DNA of 64,000 nucleotides, from assembly GCA_024760525.1 (NCBI GenBank), contig CP060499.1, forward strand, positions 3,121,501-3,185,500, given 5' to 3'. This document shows positions 17,682 through 27,585 of the stretch, one piece after another; position 1 is the first letter of the stretch, and every line of letters begins with the position of its first letter. The DNA is from Nitrospira sp. Its GTDB lineage: Bacteria; Nitrospirota; Nitrospiria; Nitrospirales; Nitrospiraceae. Both the position numbers and the translations under genes were made by a program. Below the pieces are notes generated by a model, which was not told the origin of the DNA, did not search any database, and saw only the letters and a list, made by a program, of their open reading frames with translations.

Positions 17682-19277
17682 TCACAACACCACTGGTTCC
17701 CGATACGTTCCGAACACTTCCTTCAAGGCCATGCAGATCTCACCCAACGTCGCCTTGGCTTTCACTGCCTCAAGGAGATACGGCATCACGTTCTCGCCGC
17801 ATGAAGCTGCTTCCTGCAGGGCCTCGACAGCGCCGGCCATCCTGAAGGAATCGCGACATTTGCGCAGGTCCGACAGACATGCCGCCTGCTCACGTTCGAC
17901 CTCCGGCCCTATCTTGAGCATCGGAATCGAACGCTCCTCTGAGTCCACGTACTCGTTGACGCCGACGACGATCCGTTCGTTCCGTTCCAACTCTCGTTGG
18001 TACCGCTGCGAGGCATCGAGGATTTCACGCTGCGGGAATCCCTGTTCGATCGCCCTGACCATACCGCCCATGTCGTCCAAGCGACGGAAGTAATCCAAGG
18101 CCTTCTCTTCGAGGCGATTCGTGAGGCTCTCGACATAATAGGAACCGCCGAGAGGATCGATGCTATTGGTGACTTCACTCTCCTGCGCGATGATCTGCTG
18201 CGTACGCAGCGCCAGTTTTACCGCGCCCTCGGTCGGCAGCGCGAGCGTTTCGTCCATCGAATTGGTATGGAGGGACTGCGTGCCGCCCAAGACGGCTGCG
18301 AGGGCTTGGATCGTCGTGCGAACCACATTGTTCATGGGCTGTTGCGCGGTGAGGGAACAGCCGGCGGTCTGCGCGTGGCACCGGAGCTGCGCCGAACGCG
18401 GATCGTTCGGCCGGTAGCGCCGCGTCATTTCGCGGGCCCACAGTCGACGGGCCGCCCGGAACTTGGCGATCTCTTCGAAGAAATCGTTGTGCGCGTTGAA
18501 GAAGAACGAGAGCTGAGAAGCGAATCGGTCCACCGGGAGACCGGCTTTCACCGCCGCCTCCACGTAGGTCAAGCCGTCGTAGAGAGTGAAGGCCAATTCC
18601 TGTACGGCGGTCGAGCCTGCTTCCCGGATGTGATATCCGCTGATGCTGACGGGGTGCCATTTGGGCACGTTCTCGACACAGAATGCGATGGTGTCGGTGA
18701 TCAGGCGGAGTGAAGGTTCCGGAGGAAAGAGCCACTCTTTCTGAGCGATGTATTCTTTCAGGATATCGTTCTGCAACGTGCCGTCCAGCTGTTCAAGACG
18801 GATACCGCGCTTCTCCGCCACCGCGAGGTACATCGCGAAGATCACGGCGGCCGGGCCGTTGATCGTCATCGAGGTGGTGACCTGGTCAAGCGGAATCCCG
18901 TCGAAGAGCCGTTCCATATCGTCGATCGACGAGATCGAGACGCCGCAATGGCCGATCTCGCCGTGCGCGAGCGGGGCATCCGCGTCGATCCCCATCAGGG
19001 TCGGCATGTCAAAGGCCACGCTCAGTCCGGTTTGGCCATGTTGAAGGAGATATTTGAAGCGGCGATTGGTATCTTCGGCCGACCCGAACCCGGCGAATTG
19101 GCGCATCGTCCATAACCGACCACGGTACATGGTCGGATACACACCTCGGGTGTATGGAAATTCACCCGGCGCGCCGAGCTCTTCGTCCGGGGACCAGTCC
19201 TTCAGATCGTTGCGTGTATACACACGGCTGGTATCGAAGCCTGAGAGGGAGGGAAATCGCGGTTTGCGCTCTTGCAT
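17682..19277 (-). CDS. Methylmalonyl-CoA mutase large (catalytic) subunit
   Basis: A 531-residue acyl-CoA mutase barrel domain without the B12 domain. Hallmarks: [12 protein letters not shown] near residue 43, where Tyr (not Phe or Ile) at the substrate-specificity position fits methylmalonyl-Co[41 protein letters not shown]; and [16 protein letters not shown]. It interconverts methylmalonyl-CoA and succinyl-CoA with adenosylcobalamin, together with the small subunit encoded downstream. Followed by a large inverted repeat right after the stop. Confidence 0.92.
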   Translation of the reverse strand: MQERKPRFPSLSGFDTSRVYTRNDLKDWSPDEELGAPGEFPYTRGVYPTMYRGRLWTMRQFAGFGSAEDTNRRFKYLLQHGQTGLSVAFDMPTLMGIDADAPLAHGEIGHCGVSISSIDDMERLFDGIPLDQVTTSMTINGPAAVIFAMYLAVAEKRGIRLEQLDGTLQNDILKEYIAQKEWLFPPEPSLRLITDTIAFCVENVPKWHPVSISGYHIREAGSTAVQELAFTLYDGLTYVEAAVKAGLPVDRFASQLSFFFNAHNDFFEEIAKFRAARRLWAREMTRRYRPNDPRSAQLRCHAQTAGCSLTAQQPMNNVVRTTIQALAAVLGGTQSLHTNSMDETLALPTEGAVKLALRTQQIIAQESEVTNSIDPLGGSYYVESLTNRLEEKALDYFRRLDDMGGMVRAIEQGFPQREILDASQRYQRELERNERIVVGVNEYVDSEERSIPMLKIGPEVEREQAACLSDLRKCRDSFRMAGAVEALQEAASCGENVMPYLLEAVKAKATLGEICMALKEVFGTYREPVVL

Positions 19278-19317
19278 CGACCTGCTCCGGATCGTGATGA
19301 AGAACCGAGGCCCTAGA

Positions 19318-20217
19318 TCAAGACTTCCTGCTTACTGCTTCTTGCCGTTCGTGCCTCCCTTCGTAGACATAAAACCCGCGGCCGCTTTTCCGCCCCAGCC
19401 AGCCCGCTTCGACATACCGGCTCAGCAAGGGGCACGGGTGAAATTTTGGATCACCCAAGTCTTGATACAAGACATGACAGATGGCCAGCACCGTATCCAG
19501 GCCGATACGGTCGGCAAGCGCCAATGGACCCACGGGATGATTGGCACCCGTCGTCATGGCCCAGTCAATGTCTTCTGCGGAGGCCACACCTTCTTCCAAT
19601 GCGAACACGGCCTCATTGATCATGGGCATCAGCACACGGTTCACGATAAATCCCGGCGCATCCTTCGCCACAACCGGCGTCTTCCCTAAGCGCTTGGCCA
19701 AGTCCAGCGCGAGCTCGGTCGTTCGTTCGGAAGTTTCCAGTCCGCGCACCACTTCCACGAGCCGCATCACGGGTGCAGGATTCATGAAATGCATACCGAT
19801 GACGCGGTCCGGCCTGCCGGAGGCGGCTCCCAACTTCGTGATCGAAATAGACGAGGTATTGCTCGCAAGGACCACCTGCGGCGCGCAGATCCGGTTCAAC
19901 TCGGCAAAGAGTTCCCGCTTCAGCAGTGGATTCTCCGGGACCGCTTCAATGACCAGCTGCGTGTCTCGCAAGCGGCCGCGCTGCGTCGATGGATGAATGA
20001 GTTCCAACGCCTCCAGCGCTTGATGATTGGTAAGACCGCCTCGCTCGACTGCGCGTTCCAACCCGACGCGTATTTTTGAGACGGCCTCGGATAACGGCGG
20101 CTCGGCGACGTCGACGAGGAGCACGTCATAACCGGCGGTGGCGCATACCTGGCTGATGCCGCAGCCCATTTGGCCGGCTCCGACCACGCCGATGGTCTTG
20201 ATATCAACGAGCTTCAC
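19318..20217 (-). CDS. 3-Hydroxyacyl-CoA (3-hydroxybutyryl-CoA) dehydrogenase
   Basis: A 299-residue NAD(P)-dependent dehydrogenase. N-terminal Rossmann motif [12 protein letters not shown]; substrate/catalytic segments SNTSSISIT and HFMNPAPVM with the catalytic His; then [10 protein letters not shown] and the C-terminal helical domain. It oxidises 3-hydroxyacyl-CoA to 3-oxoacyl-CoA between hydratase and thiolase. Starts 19 bases after the thiolase gene. Could serve either direction of butyryl metabolism; the neighbours argue for oxidation. Confidence 0.93.
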   Translation of the reverse strand: MKLVDIKTIGVVGAGQMGCGISQVCATAGYDVLLVDVAEPPLSEAVSKIRVGLERAVERGGLTNHQALEALELIHPSTQRGRLRDTQLVIEAVPENPLLKRELFAELNRICAPQVVLASNTSSISITKLGAASGRPDRVIGMHFMNPAPVMRLVEVVRGLETSERTTELALDLAKRLGKTPVVAKDAPGFIVNRVLMPMINEAVFALEEGVASAEDIDWAMTTGANHPVGPLALADRIGLDTVLAICHVLYQDLGDPKFHPCPLLSRYVEAGWLGRKSGRGFYVYEGRHERQEAVSRKS

Positions 20218-20236
20218 GATTCACCATTGATGATTG

Positions 20237-21421
20237 CTATCGTTCTACGATCATCGCCAACGCTTCCCCGCCGCCGATACAGAGAGCAGCCAAACCGCGT
20301 CTCGCTCCCCGCGCGGCCATGGCATGAACCAGTGTCGTGAGGATGCGCGCTCCGGTTGCCCCGATGGGGTGGCCGAGCGCGACCGCCCCGCCGTTCACAT
20401 TCACCTTCTTCTCATCGAGTCCCAATTCCCGATTGATCGCGAGAGAGACGGCTGAGAACGCTTCGTTGATTTCGAACAGATCGATGTCTCCGATCGTCAT
20501 GTCCGTCTGCTTGAGTACCCGTCGAATCGCATCAATGGGCGCAATCGTAAACCATTCCGGCGCCAGCGCTGCTCCGGCATATCCGACAATCCGGGCCATC
20601 GGAGCGAGCCCGAGACGCGCAGCCTCCTCCTCCGCCATGACGACCAGCGCGGCTGCGCCGTCGTTACAGGAAGGGGAATTGCCGACAGTCAGGACGCCGT
20701 TGTCCTGGAATACCGGCTTCAGCTCACGCATCTTGCTGAGATCCACTCGATTCGGTTCCTCGTCCTCCGCAACCGTCATCGCCGGTCCCTTACGCTGCGG
20801 CACTTCGATAGGCACAATTTCCTGTTGAAAGGTTCCGGTGGCGATCGCCTCGCGCGCGCGCCGATAGCTCTCGAGCGCGAAGTCGTCCAGTTCTCTTCTC
20901 GTCAATCGATATTTGGCGGCACAGAGCTCGCCTCCGTTGCCCATATGGAAATCGTTGTAGACGTCCCACAGTCCGTCTTTGACGAGACTGTCGACCAATT
21001 CCGCATGTCCCAGGCGATATCCTTGCCGAGCCTTCTCCAGCAAATATGGCGCGCGGGTCATGTTTTCCATTCCCCCTGCCACGACAATGTTCGCTTCTCC
21101 AAGGGCAATGGCCTGGGATGCCATGATGACCGTCTGAATGCTTGACCCGCAGACTTTGTTGACGGTCGTTGCTCCGATCGAATTCGGAACTCCAGCCCCG
21201 ATGGATGCCTGCCGTGCCGGCGCTTGTCCCAAACCGGCGCCGAGAACACACCCCATATAGACTTGGTCCACGCGTTCCGGCGGCAGTTGAACACGCTTCA
21301 ACGCTTCGACAATGGCCGAACTGCCCAGTTTCGTCGCCGGCACCTGGCTGAACAGGCCGTTGAAACTTCCCATCGGCGTCCGCGCGGCGCTGACGATCAC
21401 TGCTCGTGATATCCGGTTCAT
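20237..21421 (-). CDS. Acetyl-CoA acetyltransferase / 3-ketoacyl-CoA thiolase
   Basis: A 394-residue thiolase from the ATG at 21421 (MNRISRAVIVSAARTPMGSF). The nucleophilic Cys is in NKVCGSSIQT, the His in ALGHPIGATG, and the second Cys in ALCIGGGEA. It cleaves 3-ketoacyl-CoA with CoA, or interconverts acetoacetyl-CoA and two acetyl-CoA. The start abuts the E2 stop codon, indicating co-translation. Confidence 0.94.
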   Translation of the reverse strand: MNRISRAVIVSAARTPMGSFNGLFSQVPATKLGSSAIVEALKRVQLPPERVDQVYMGCVLGAGLGQAPARQASIGAGVPNSIGATTVNKVCGSSIQTVIMASQAIALGEANIVVAGGMENMTRAPYLLEKARQGYRLGHAELVDSLVKDGLWDVYNDFHMGNGGELCAAKYRLTRRELDDFALESYRRAREAIATGTFQQEIVPIEVPQRKGPAMTVAEDEEPNRVDLSKMRELKPVFQDNGVLTVGNSPSCNDGAAALVVMAEEEAARLGLAPMARIVGYAGAALAPEWFTIAPIDAIRRVLKQTDMTIGDIDLFEINEAFSAVSLAINRELGLDEKKVNVNGGAVALGHPIGATGARILTTLVHAMAARGARRGLAALCIGGGEALAMIVER

Positions 21422-22560
21422 AAGACCTGCTCCCAACGACTCTGTTCGACATAGTGCCTGACCTTGGCCATGAATCGATCCGCGGTCGCGCCATCGATGA
21501 CGCGGTGATCGAATGACAGACTGAGGTAGCCCATCCGTCGAATGGCGATGGCATCATCGATGACGACGGCCCGTTTCTGAATTGCGCCGACGCCCAGAAT
21601 GGCGATCTGCGGCTGATAGATGATCGGCGTACTGAACAAGCTGCCGAATCCGCCATGGTTCGTAATCGTAAACGTCCCGCCTTGAACCTCTTCAGGGCTC
21701 AATTTCTTGGACTTAGCCCGCTCGGCGAGATCCCCGATTTCCTTTGCCAGCAGCGTCAGCCCTTTACGATCCGCGTACCGCACGATCGGGACCAGCAGTC
21801 CTTCCTCAATCGCCGTGGCGATCCCGATGTGGATATCTTTCTTGACCACGATCCCTTGCTCTCCCCATGACGAGTTCACAATCGGGACATCTCGGATGGC
21901 TTTGGTCGCGGCTCGGACGACAAACGGGAGATACGTGAGTTGTCGCCCTTCTCGGAATTTTGCAATCTGTGAAAAGTCGGCTTCGAAAAAGGTGGTGACA
22001 TGCGCGGAGGTGTGCTTGCTTTTGACCATCCGATCCGCGATGGTCCTGCGCATCTGCGTCAACGGGCGAATGTCTTCGCCCATGGATGACTCGCCGCCTG
22101 CAGGGGCGACCTTGAGCTGCGCTCCGTTCCCGGCGAGAAAGTCGAGCAGATCCTTCTTGGTTACGCGGCCGCCTGACCCGGTTCCCTTCACCCGCGAAAG
22201 ATCGATTCCATGCTCCCTTGCCAACTGCCGAACCGCCGGAGAATGGTGTTGGTCCCCCGCCGAGGCCTTCGCCATAGGACGGACAACGACTCCTCCAACT
22301 CGATTGACGACTTCCGAAGGCGGAAGACTGTCGATGTGCGCCAGCAACGTTCCCACGGGGACAGTCTCGCCCTCATGAACGGTGATCTCGTTGAGCCGAC
22401 CGGTGGCAGGCGAAGGAATTTCCAATGTGACTTTTTCGGTTTCGACTTCCAAGAGCGATTCGTCTTTTTGAATCGTCCCTCCGACTGGAACAAACCATCT
22501 GATCACCGTTCCCTCGGCGATGCTCTCTCCAAGCTGAGGCATGATGATGTCGATGGGCAC
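21418..22560 (-). CDS. Dihydrolipoamide acyltransferase (E2) of a 2-oxoacid dehydrogenase complex
   Basis: A 380-residue E2. One lipoyl domain (lipoylated Lys in ETEKVTLEI, about residue 43), an E3/E1-binding domain (HSPAVRQLAREHGIDLSRV), then the catalytic acyltransferase domain with FDHRVIDGA near the C-terminus. With the E1 genes upstream it forms the core of a pyruvate-, branched-chain- or acetoin-type complex; the leucine and valine degradation neighbours favour branched-chain 2-oxoacids. E3 (lipoamide dehydrogenase) is not in the cluster. Confidence 0.9.
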   Translation of the reverse strand: MPIDIIMPQLGESIAEGTVIRWFVPVGGTIQKDESLLEVETEKVTLEIPSPATGRLNEITVHEGETVPVGTLLAHIDSLPPSEVVNRVGGVVVRPMAKASAGDQHHSPAVRQLAREHGIDLSRVKGTGSGGRVTKKDLLDFLAGNGAQLKVAPAGGESSMGEDIRPLTQMRRTIADRMVKSKHTSAHVTTFFEADFSQIAKFREGRQLTYLPFVVRAATKAIRDVPIVNSSWGEQGIVVKKDIHIGIATAIEEGLLVPIVRYADRKGLTLLAKEIGDLAERAKSKKLSPEEVQGGTFTITNHGGFGSLFSTPIIYQPQIAILGVGAIQKRAVVIDDAIAIRRMGYLSLSFDHRVIDGATADRFMAKVRHYVEQSRWEQVL

Positions 22561-22660
22561 TCGGCACCTCGCCGGACGTCAATGGTCACTCATGAGTCGA
22601 AGGCATGACCTCTTCTGCTCGTTCTTTCCCCGGCGCGCCACACCGGACCGATGGCGTGCC

Positions 22661-23659
22661 TCAATACGCCCCCAGTCTCCGTGCCGCGGCAACGATGTCG
22701 CTCGTCTTCGGAAGGAAAAATTCCTCCAGCGGCGTGCTGAACGGCACCGGCGTGTCCGGCGGCGCAATACGAACAATCGGCCCATCCAAACAGTCGAAAC
22801 AGTCCTCCGCCAACAGCGCCGAGATTTCGGCCCCGACGCCGCCGGTCTTGTTGTCCTCATGTAGAACAATGGCTTTGCTGGTCTTGCTCACCGACGAATA
22901 AATGGTTTCCTTATCGAGGGGAATCAGCGTGCGCAAGTCGACCACTTCCAGATCGATTCCTTCATGAGCCAAGGTCTGAGCGGCCTCGAGCGCGAGATGG
23001 ACCATCGCGCCGTAGGTAATCACCGAGATGTCGTTGCCGGTCCGCTTGATATCGGCCTTTCCCAGCGGGACGACATAATCCTCCTCCGGGAGCGAAGACT
23101 TGATGCGCCGGTACAGGAATTTATGCTCGAAGTAGATCACCGGGTTGGGGTCGCGAATCGCCGCCTTGAGGAGCCCCTTCGCGTCGTACGGTGTGGACGG
23201 GGCGACCAACTTGAGTCCCGGGGAGTGGAAGAACCAGCCTTCCGGACATTCAGAATGGAACGGCCCGCCGTGAACGCCGCCGCCGAACGGAGCCCGAATA
23301 ACCATGGGCACCGCGGCTCCCCACCGATAGTGATTCTTCGCCGCCACCTCAGTGATCTGGTCGAACGCGCATGAAATAAAGTCGGCGAACTGCATCTCCA
23401 CGACCGGACGCAGCCCCATCATCGCCGCCCCAATGGCGGCGCCGACAAAACCGGATTCGCACAACGGCGTATCTAACACCCGCCATTCTCCGTATTTTTC
23501 GAGAAAGCCTTCGGTGATTTTGAACGCGCCTCCGTAGGCCCCGATATCTTCACCCATCAGAAATACCCGCTCATCCCGGGCCATTTCTTCGTCCAAGGCT
23601 TGTGAGATCGCTTCCAAGTAACTCACTTCTCCGGCAGCTTGCGTCGTGGTCGTCATCAT
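22661..23659 (-). CDS. 2-Oxoacid dehydrogenase E1 beta subunit
   Basis: A 332-residue transketolase-like C-terminal partner. The conserved opening VSYLEAISQALDEEMARDE, the ThDP-activating Glu region FLMGEDIGAYGG, the FHSECPEGWF segment and the C-terminal VVDLRTLIPLD are visible. Forms the heterotetramer with E1 alpha. An FHSECPE-type motif is common to both pyruvate and branched-chain enzymes, so substrate remains open. Located 24 bases after E1 alpha and 100 bases before E2. Confidence 0.92.
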   Translation of the reverse strand: MMTTTTQAAGEVSYLEAISQALDEEMARDERVFLMGEDIGAYGGAFKITEGFLEKYGEWRVLDTPLCESGFVGAAIGAAMMGLRPVVEMQFADFISCAFDQITEVAAKNHYRWGAAVPMVIRAPFGGGVHGGPFHSECPEGWFFHSPGLKLVAPSTPYDAKGLLKAAIRDPNPVIYFEHKFLYRRIKSSLPEEDYVVPLGKADIKRTGNDISVITYGAMVHLALEAAQTLAHEGIDLEVVDLRTLIPLDKETIYSSVSKTSKAIVLHEDNKTGGVGAEISALLAEDCFDCLDGPIVRIAPPDTPVPFSTPLEEFFLPKTSDIVAAARRLGAY

Positions 23660-23683
23660 CGGAGGCTCCTTCCTGGCCGGCAG

Positions 23684-24682
23684 TCAATGACTGTCGGCGC
23701 TGTCCGCGAACACGCCTAGCAATACGTCCGGTCCTTCGGGCAGCGGGCTCTGTTGAGCGAATTCCACACCGGCTTCGACTTCCCGCTTCACACGGTCGAC
23801 GACTTCCTGAAAATACCTCTCCCCGCCATACCCAAGCGATTGGAGCAGCTTCTCCGCTTTCAGGATCGGATCTTTCATCTTCCACTCCTCCAGCAACTCG
23901 CGCGGGACATATTTGGCTGGATCATGCTCGGAATGGCCGTGCATCCGCATGGTTTTGAACTCCAGAAAGGTCGGTCCTTCCCCGGCGCGGGCTCTCGCGA
24001 TCGCCTGTTTCGCCGCCACATAGACCGCGGCGAGATCGTTGCCGTCCACGATCTCGCCCGGCATGCCGTACGCCTGAGCCCGATCGACGACGTTCGCAAC
24101 CGCCATCTGCAGACGAAGCGGGGTGGAATACGCGTATTGGTTGTTGTTACAGAAGAACACGACGGGGAGCTTTCGTACCGCCGCGAAGTTCATGGCTTCG
24201 TGAAAATCGCCTCTGCTTGATCCACCGTCACCGGTTCCCGCAAAGACGACGCGGGATTCTCCTCTGATCTTGAATGCCAGCGCCGCACCGGCCGCCACGG
24301 GTAGATTGTCCGCGAGATGGCTGACGAACCCGAAGACTCCCCGCTTCAGGTCGCCCATGTGCACGTTCCCGTCTTTTCCTTTGGTCGGACCGGTCTTCTT
24401 TCCAAGGTACTGGGCGAGAACTTCGCCCGGCGTGAAGCCTCGAATGAGGAAGGCGCCCATGTCCCGGTGAAAGGGAGCGATGATATCGTCGCGTTCCAAC
24501 GCGGAGGCATACCCGACCGCGATCGCCTCCATTCCGTGACTCGTATAGACTCCGCCGACAATGCGTCCCTGTCGGTAGAGCGCGGTAATCCTGTCCTCCA
24601 GCGCTCTGGTAAGCCTCAGGTAGTAGTACATCTGGAGTAGATCGTCTCGCTTGATCTCTCTGGCGATGACTGCACAGTCCAT
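23684..24682 (-). CDS. 2-Oxoacid dehydrogenase E1 alpha subunit
   Basis: A roughly 332-residue ThDP-dependent subunit. ThDP/Mg2+ motif GTGDGGSSRGDFHEAMNFAA followed by NNNQYAYST; the phosphorylation-loop-like segment GHSEHDPAKY is present. It decarboxylates the 2-oxoacid and passes the acyl group to E2. The ATG at 24682 is chosen because GGAGGTGG precedes it; four residues more are possible from 24694. Follows the PRTase-fold gene by 21 bases. Confidence 0.92.
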   Translation of the reverse strand: MDCAVIAREIKRDDLLQMYYYLRLTRALEDRITALYRQGRIVGGVYTSHGMEAIAVGYASALERDDIIAPFHRDMGAFLIRGFTPGEVLAQYLGKKTGPTKGKDGNVHMGDLKRGVFGFVSHLADNLPVAAGAALAFKIRGESRVVFAGTGDGGSSRGDFHEAMNFAAVRKLPVVFFCNNNQYAYSTPLRLQMAVANVVDRAQAYGMPGEIVDGNDLAAVYVAAKQAIARARAGEGPTFLEFKTMRMHGHSEHDPAKYVPRELLEEWKMKDPILKAEKLLQSLGYGGERYFQEVVDRVKREVEAGVEFAQQSPLPEGPDVLLGVFADSADSH

Positions 24683-24703
24683 GACCACCTCCAAGCCACA
24701 GGC

Positions 24704-25456
24704 TTACAGAGCCGGCATGTCCCTCCATGAGAGCAACGGTTTGTTGTCTCTGCATAGAGGACAATGTTGTGGCTCCCATTGAGGCATGTCGAGATCCGTC
24801 GTGTAATAAAATGGATGCCGTGCGACGAGTTCATCCATCAGCGGAAACTGACCGCTGTCACGGCGGGCGAAGACCATCATTCCTGCCAACAGACCCCCAT
24901 TGTCCGTGATGACTGTCCCGAGTTTACTCACGCAATTGCCGCGTGTCGTGACATCGTTGAGCGCCAGGAAACGCTCACCGGCCGTAATGGCGCCGGCGGT
25001 AATGTCCGTGCCGATTCGTCCTGTCTCACAGCTATACGGCGTCAATCCGATGCGCACTTGCATCGTGTCTCGAAGCTCGGACGCGATAGCTCGGGCAAGT
25101 TGCTCCGCGGCTGAGCTCGTTGCCACGACTCCGGTTATGGGACGGTCTTGAAACGTCTGCCTGATCCAGCCGGCCATGTCTCCGGCCAACGTTCGGATGA
25201 GTTCAGGATAACGCGCGATCGAATCGAACCGTAAATACGTGGCGGTGTGATGCCCCGATACGACCTCCACATGGGTATCGAAAAAGACGGATCGGGACAT
25301 ACGCAGTACATGCAGGATGTCTTCCGTAGTCAGATCAGTGTGCGAACCGGGGCGGATAATAGCTCTCAGCTTTGCGTCCATCGTCGGCCCGTCATAGAGC
25401 GCACGATGTCGTTCCATCACCTCCGAGAGGACCTGCTCAACCATGCCGATAAGCAT
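24704..25456 (-). CDS. Phosphoribosyltransferase-fold (orotate PRTase-like) protein
   Basis: About 250 residues with a type I PRTase core: GRIGTDITAGAITAGERF, then the PRPP-loop-like FLALNDVTTRGNCVSK, which is a variant of the usual hydrophobic-DD/ED-x-x-T-T-G motif. The C-terminus carries HCPLCRDNKPL, a possible metal-binding pair. The N-terminal half is helical and unfamiliar. Wedged between fumarylacetoacetase (overlap about 20 bases) and E1 alpha, where no nucleotide step is expected. It could be a PRPP-dependent enzyme or a repurposed regulatory PRTase like PyrR/PurR. ATG at 25456 is used; GTG at 25462 is possible. Confidence 0.7.
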   Translation of the reverse strand: MLIGMVEQVLSEVMERHRALYDGPTMDAKLRAIIRPGSHTDLTTEDILHVLRMSRSVFFDTHVEVVSGHHTATYLRFDSIARYPELIRTLAGDMAGWIRQTFQDRPITGVVATSSAAEQLARAIASELRDTMQVRIGLTPYSCETGRIGTDITAGAITAGERFLALNDVTTRGNCVSKLGTVITDNGGLLAGMMVFARRDSGQFPLMDELVARHPFYYTTDLDMPQWEPQHCPLCRDNKPLLSWRDMPAL

Positions 25457-26450
25457 CTTCACCCCCTTGTGCTTCAGTCACCACACGGGTTCTAAGAACG
25501 CCGATCGGCTGGGTCTCCAGCTCCACCACGTCGCCCGGCTTCAAATAGCGGTCTATCTCCAGCCCGCATCCGCCGCCCACCGTTCCCGAACCGAAGATAT
25601 CTCCCGGATAGATCATTTCACCTCTCGACACATGCGCGATCATTTGAGGGAAGGACCAATGGATGGTCCCGAATCGTCCTCGCGACCACTCTTCTCCGTT
25701 CACCCTCGCGATCATCGTCAACGCGCCGAGATCCGCGATCTCATCGGGAGTCACGAGACAGGGACCCAGTGCGGTCGCGAAGTCCTTGCCCTTCGCCGGC
25801 CCCAGTCGACAGGCCATTTCTTGGAATTGGATGTCGCGCGCGCTGAAGTCATTCATGATCGTGTATCCCGCGATATAGTCTCCGGCCAGCCGTTCGGGTA
25901 TGTCGCTACCCCGGCGCCCGATCACGCAGGCGAGCTCCAGCTCGTAATCCAACTTCGTCGTGTGCAGCGGCCATGAAAGATCCTCGTCCGGCCCGATGAT
26001 GGTGCGGTGGTTCCCCTTGTAGTAGACAGGCGCCTTGTACCATTCAGGAGGAATCGGCTGTCCCCGCTTCTTCGAGGTCGCAGCGATATGATCTTCAAAC
26101 GCGATAAAGTCCCGGAGCGAAGATGGATTGGGGAGAGGAGCGACGACTTGAACCTCTGCTCCTTTATACAAAATCGTCTCACCGAATGGCCCTGCGACTG
26201 ATGTGGGTAGCGCGGTGACATAGTCTTTCGCGCGGCGTGCCGCGGCCATTGTGGATTCTCCTCCTTCGAGGAACTCCAACATGGTGGGCGGAACCTGCGC
26301 ATCGGCGATGCGACGCGGTTGCGCTTCCTGTTGATCCGCCAACCACCGGGCGTAGGCCATGTTCAAGTCTATGACCCACTGGAGATGTATGGCTCCGACT
26401 CTTGTGAAGGGTCCGACAGGAGTTTTCACTTGGAAACTGACGAGTTTCAT
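25437..26450 (-). CDS. Fumarylacetoacetate hydrolase family protein
   Basis: A 337-residue FAH-fold enzyme. Typical segments: DFIAFEDHI, then PVYYKGNHRTIIGP, the metal-binding LDYELELACVIG with the Glu pair, MNDFSARDIQ, KGKDFATALGPCLV and GSGTVGGGCG. Cleaves fumarylacetoacetate (or an acylpyruvate) to fumarate and acetoacetate. The ATG at 26450 overlaps the homogentisate dioxygenase stop as ATGA and has GGAG upstream. The pair makes tyrosine/homogentisate degradation the best reading; maleylacetoacetate isomerase is not present in the cluster. Confidence 0.9.
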   Translation of the reverse strand: MKLVSFQVKTPVGPFTRVGAIHLQWVIDLNMAYARWLADQQEAQPRRIADAQVPPTMLEFLEGGESTMAAARRAKDYVTALPTSVAGPFGETILYKGAEVQVVAPLPNPSSLRDFIAFEDHIAATSKKRGQPIPPEWYKAPVYYKGNHRTIIGPDEDLSWPLHTTKLDYELELACVIGRRGSDIPERLAGDYIAGYTIMNDFSARDIQFQEMACRLGPAKGKDFATALGPCLVTPDEIADLGALTMIARVNGEEWSRGRFGTIHWSFPQMIAHVSRGEMIYPGDIFGSGTVGGGCGLEIDRYLKPGDVVELETQPIGVLRTRVVTEAQGGEDAYRHG

Positions 26451-27553
26451 GGGCGACTCCAACTCAATGCGTAATCCTTGATCTCCACAGCTTCCATCTC
26501 CGGCTGAACCGTGAAGGGAGTCTTAGACTCCACCATCACCGCCACCTCGGTTGTGTACGTCTTCGTTCGGCTGCCTTGGACCGCCTGCGGTTGTGGGCCG
26601 TGGTGGATTCCCTGGGGGTGCAAGGTGAGCATCCCCGATCGGATACCGGCGCGGCTGAAGAACTCTCCATCATGATAGAAGAGCACTTCGTCGTAGTCCG
26701 TATTTCGATGGTAAAAAGGCACACGCAACGCCTCCGGATCGGTTTCCAGCGGTCTTGGAGCAAACGTGGAGATCAGACACCCGCCGGCTTGAAACGTCTG
26801 ATGGACGCTTGGCGGCAAATGATAGCGGGGACTGACGACCGGCCTGAAATCCCGCACATTCAGTTTCGCCGCCCATAGGTCTCCTTTCCACCCGACCACA
26901 TCCATGGGATAGAAAGGATAGACAACTCGCGTCCAGACGCCTTGACGCTTGATCCGCACTTCCCATGCTCGACCGACCGTCTCTACCGGCTCCACCGTTT
27001 CCAAGTCCGGAGCGACAAGCACGCCTTTATCGAAAAGCGCGTGCTGTCCGAGCGCCCCCCGATCCGGCACCGTCAAAGGAAGAGGTGTTTCAATAGTGAG
27101 AAAAACGGAAGGGCCTGCGTCGACATGAATTCGATAGGTCGTACCTTTGGGAATCAAGACGTAATCGCCCGGCTCATAAGCCAGAAACCCATAGTCAGTC
27201 TCAAATCTTCCAAGACCCTTATGCACGAAATGAACTTCGTCTCCATCCGCATTGCGGACGAAATAGGGCGTCGTTTCATGTGGACAGGACAGGTAGAGAT
27301 TGGCATCCGGGCTGTGCAGCATCAGCGCTGACTGCGTGGGGACCGCCAATGCGGTTTCAGGGAACTGCGAGCAGTCAAAGGCCCGTGGCTTCAATGTTCC
27401 TTCGATCGCGGTCCATGCAGTCGGCGGATGCCGGCGATAGAGGTGGGAAACGGCGCCTACAAACCCGTTTCGCCCATGTTCTTCTTCGTAAAGCCCCTCG
27501 GGAATCCCGACATGAGCTTGGTTGGGGACTTTTCCTCTCTTTTTGAGGTACAT
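26447..27553 (-). CDS. hmgA: Homogentisate 1,2-dioxygenase
   Basis: A 368-residue cupin-fold non-heme iron dioxygenase opening the homogentisate ring to maleylacetoacetate. The iron ligand pattern is visible: YHRNTDYDEVLFYHDG supplies His/Glu, and HPQGIHHGPQP supplies the second His plus catalytic His residues. Somewhat shorter than the usual 380-450 residues, as in the compact bacterial group. Second gene of the leftward run, 32 bases after the HPPD-like gene. Confidence 0.9.
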   Translation of the reverse strand: MYLKKRGKVPNQAHVGIPEGLYEEEHGRNGFVGAVSHLYRRHPPTAWTAIEGTLKPRAFDCSQFPETALAVPTQSALMLHSPDANLYLSCPHETTPYFVRNADGDEVHFVHKGLGRFETDYGFLAYEPGDYVLIPKGTTYRIHVDAGPSVFLTIETPLPLTVPDRGALGQHALFDKGVLVAPDLETVEPVETVGRAWEVRIKRQGVWTRVVYPFYPMDVVGWKGDLWAAKLNVRDFRPVVSPRYHLPPSVHQTFQAGGCLISTFAPRPLETDPEALRVPFYHRNTDYDEVLFYHDGEFFSRAGIRSGMLTLHPQGIHHGPQPQAVQGSRTKTYTTEVAVMVESKTPFTVQPEMEAVEIKDYALSWSRP

Positions 27554-27585
27554 GACCGACTCCCGACGAACATCGGATCACGCCG

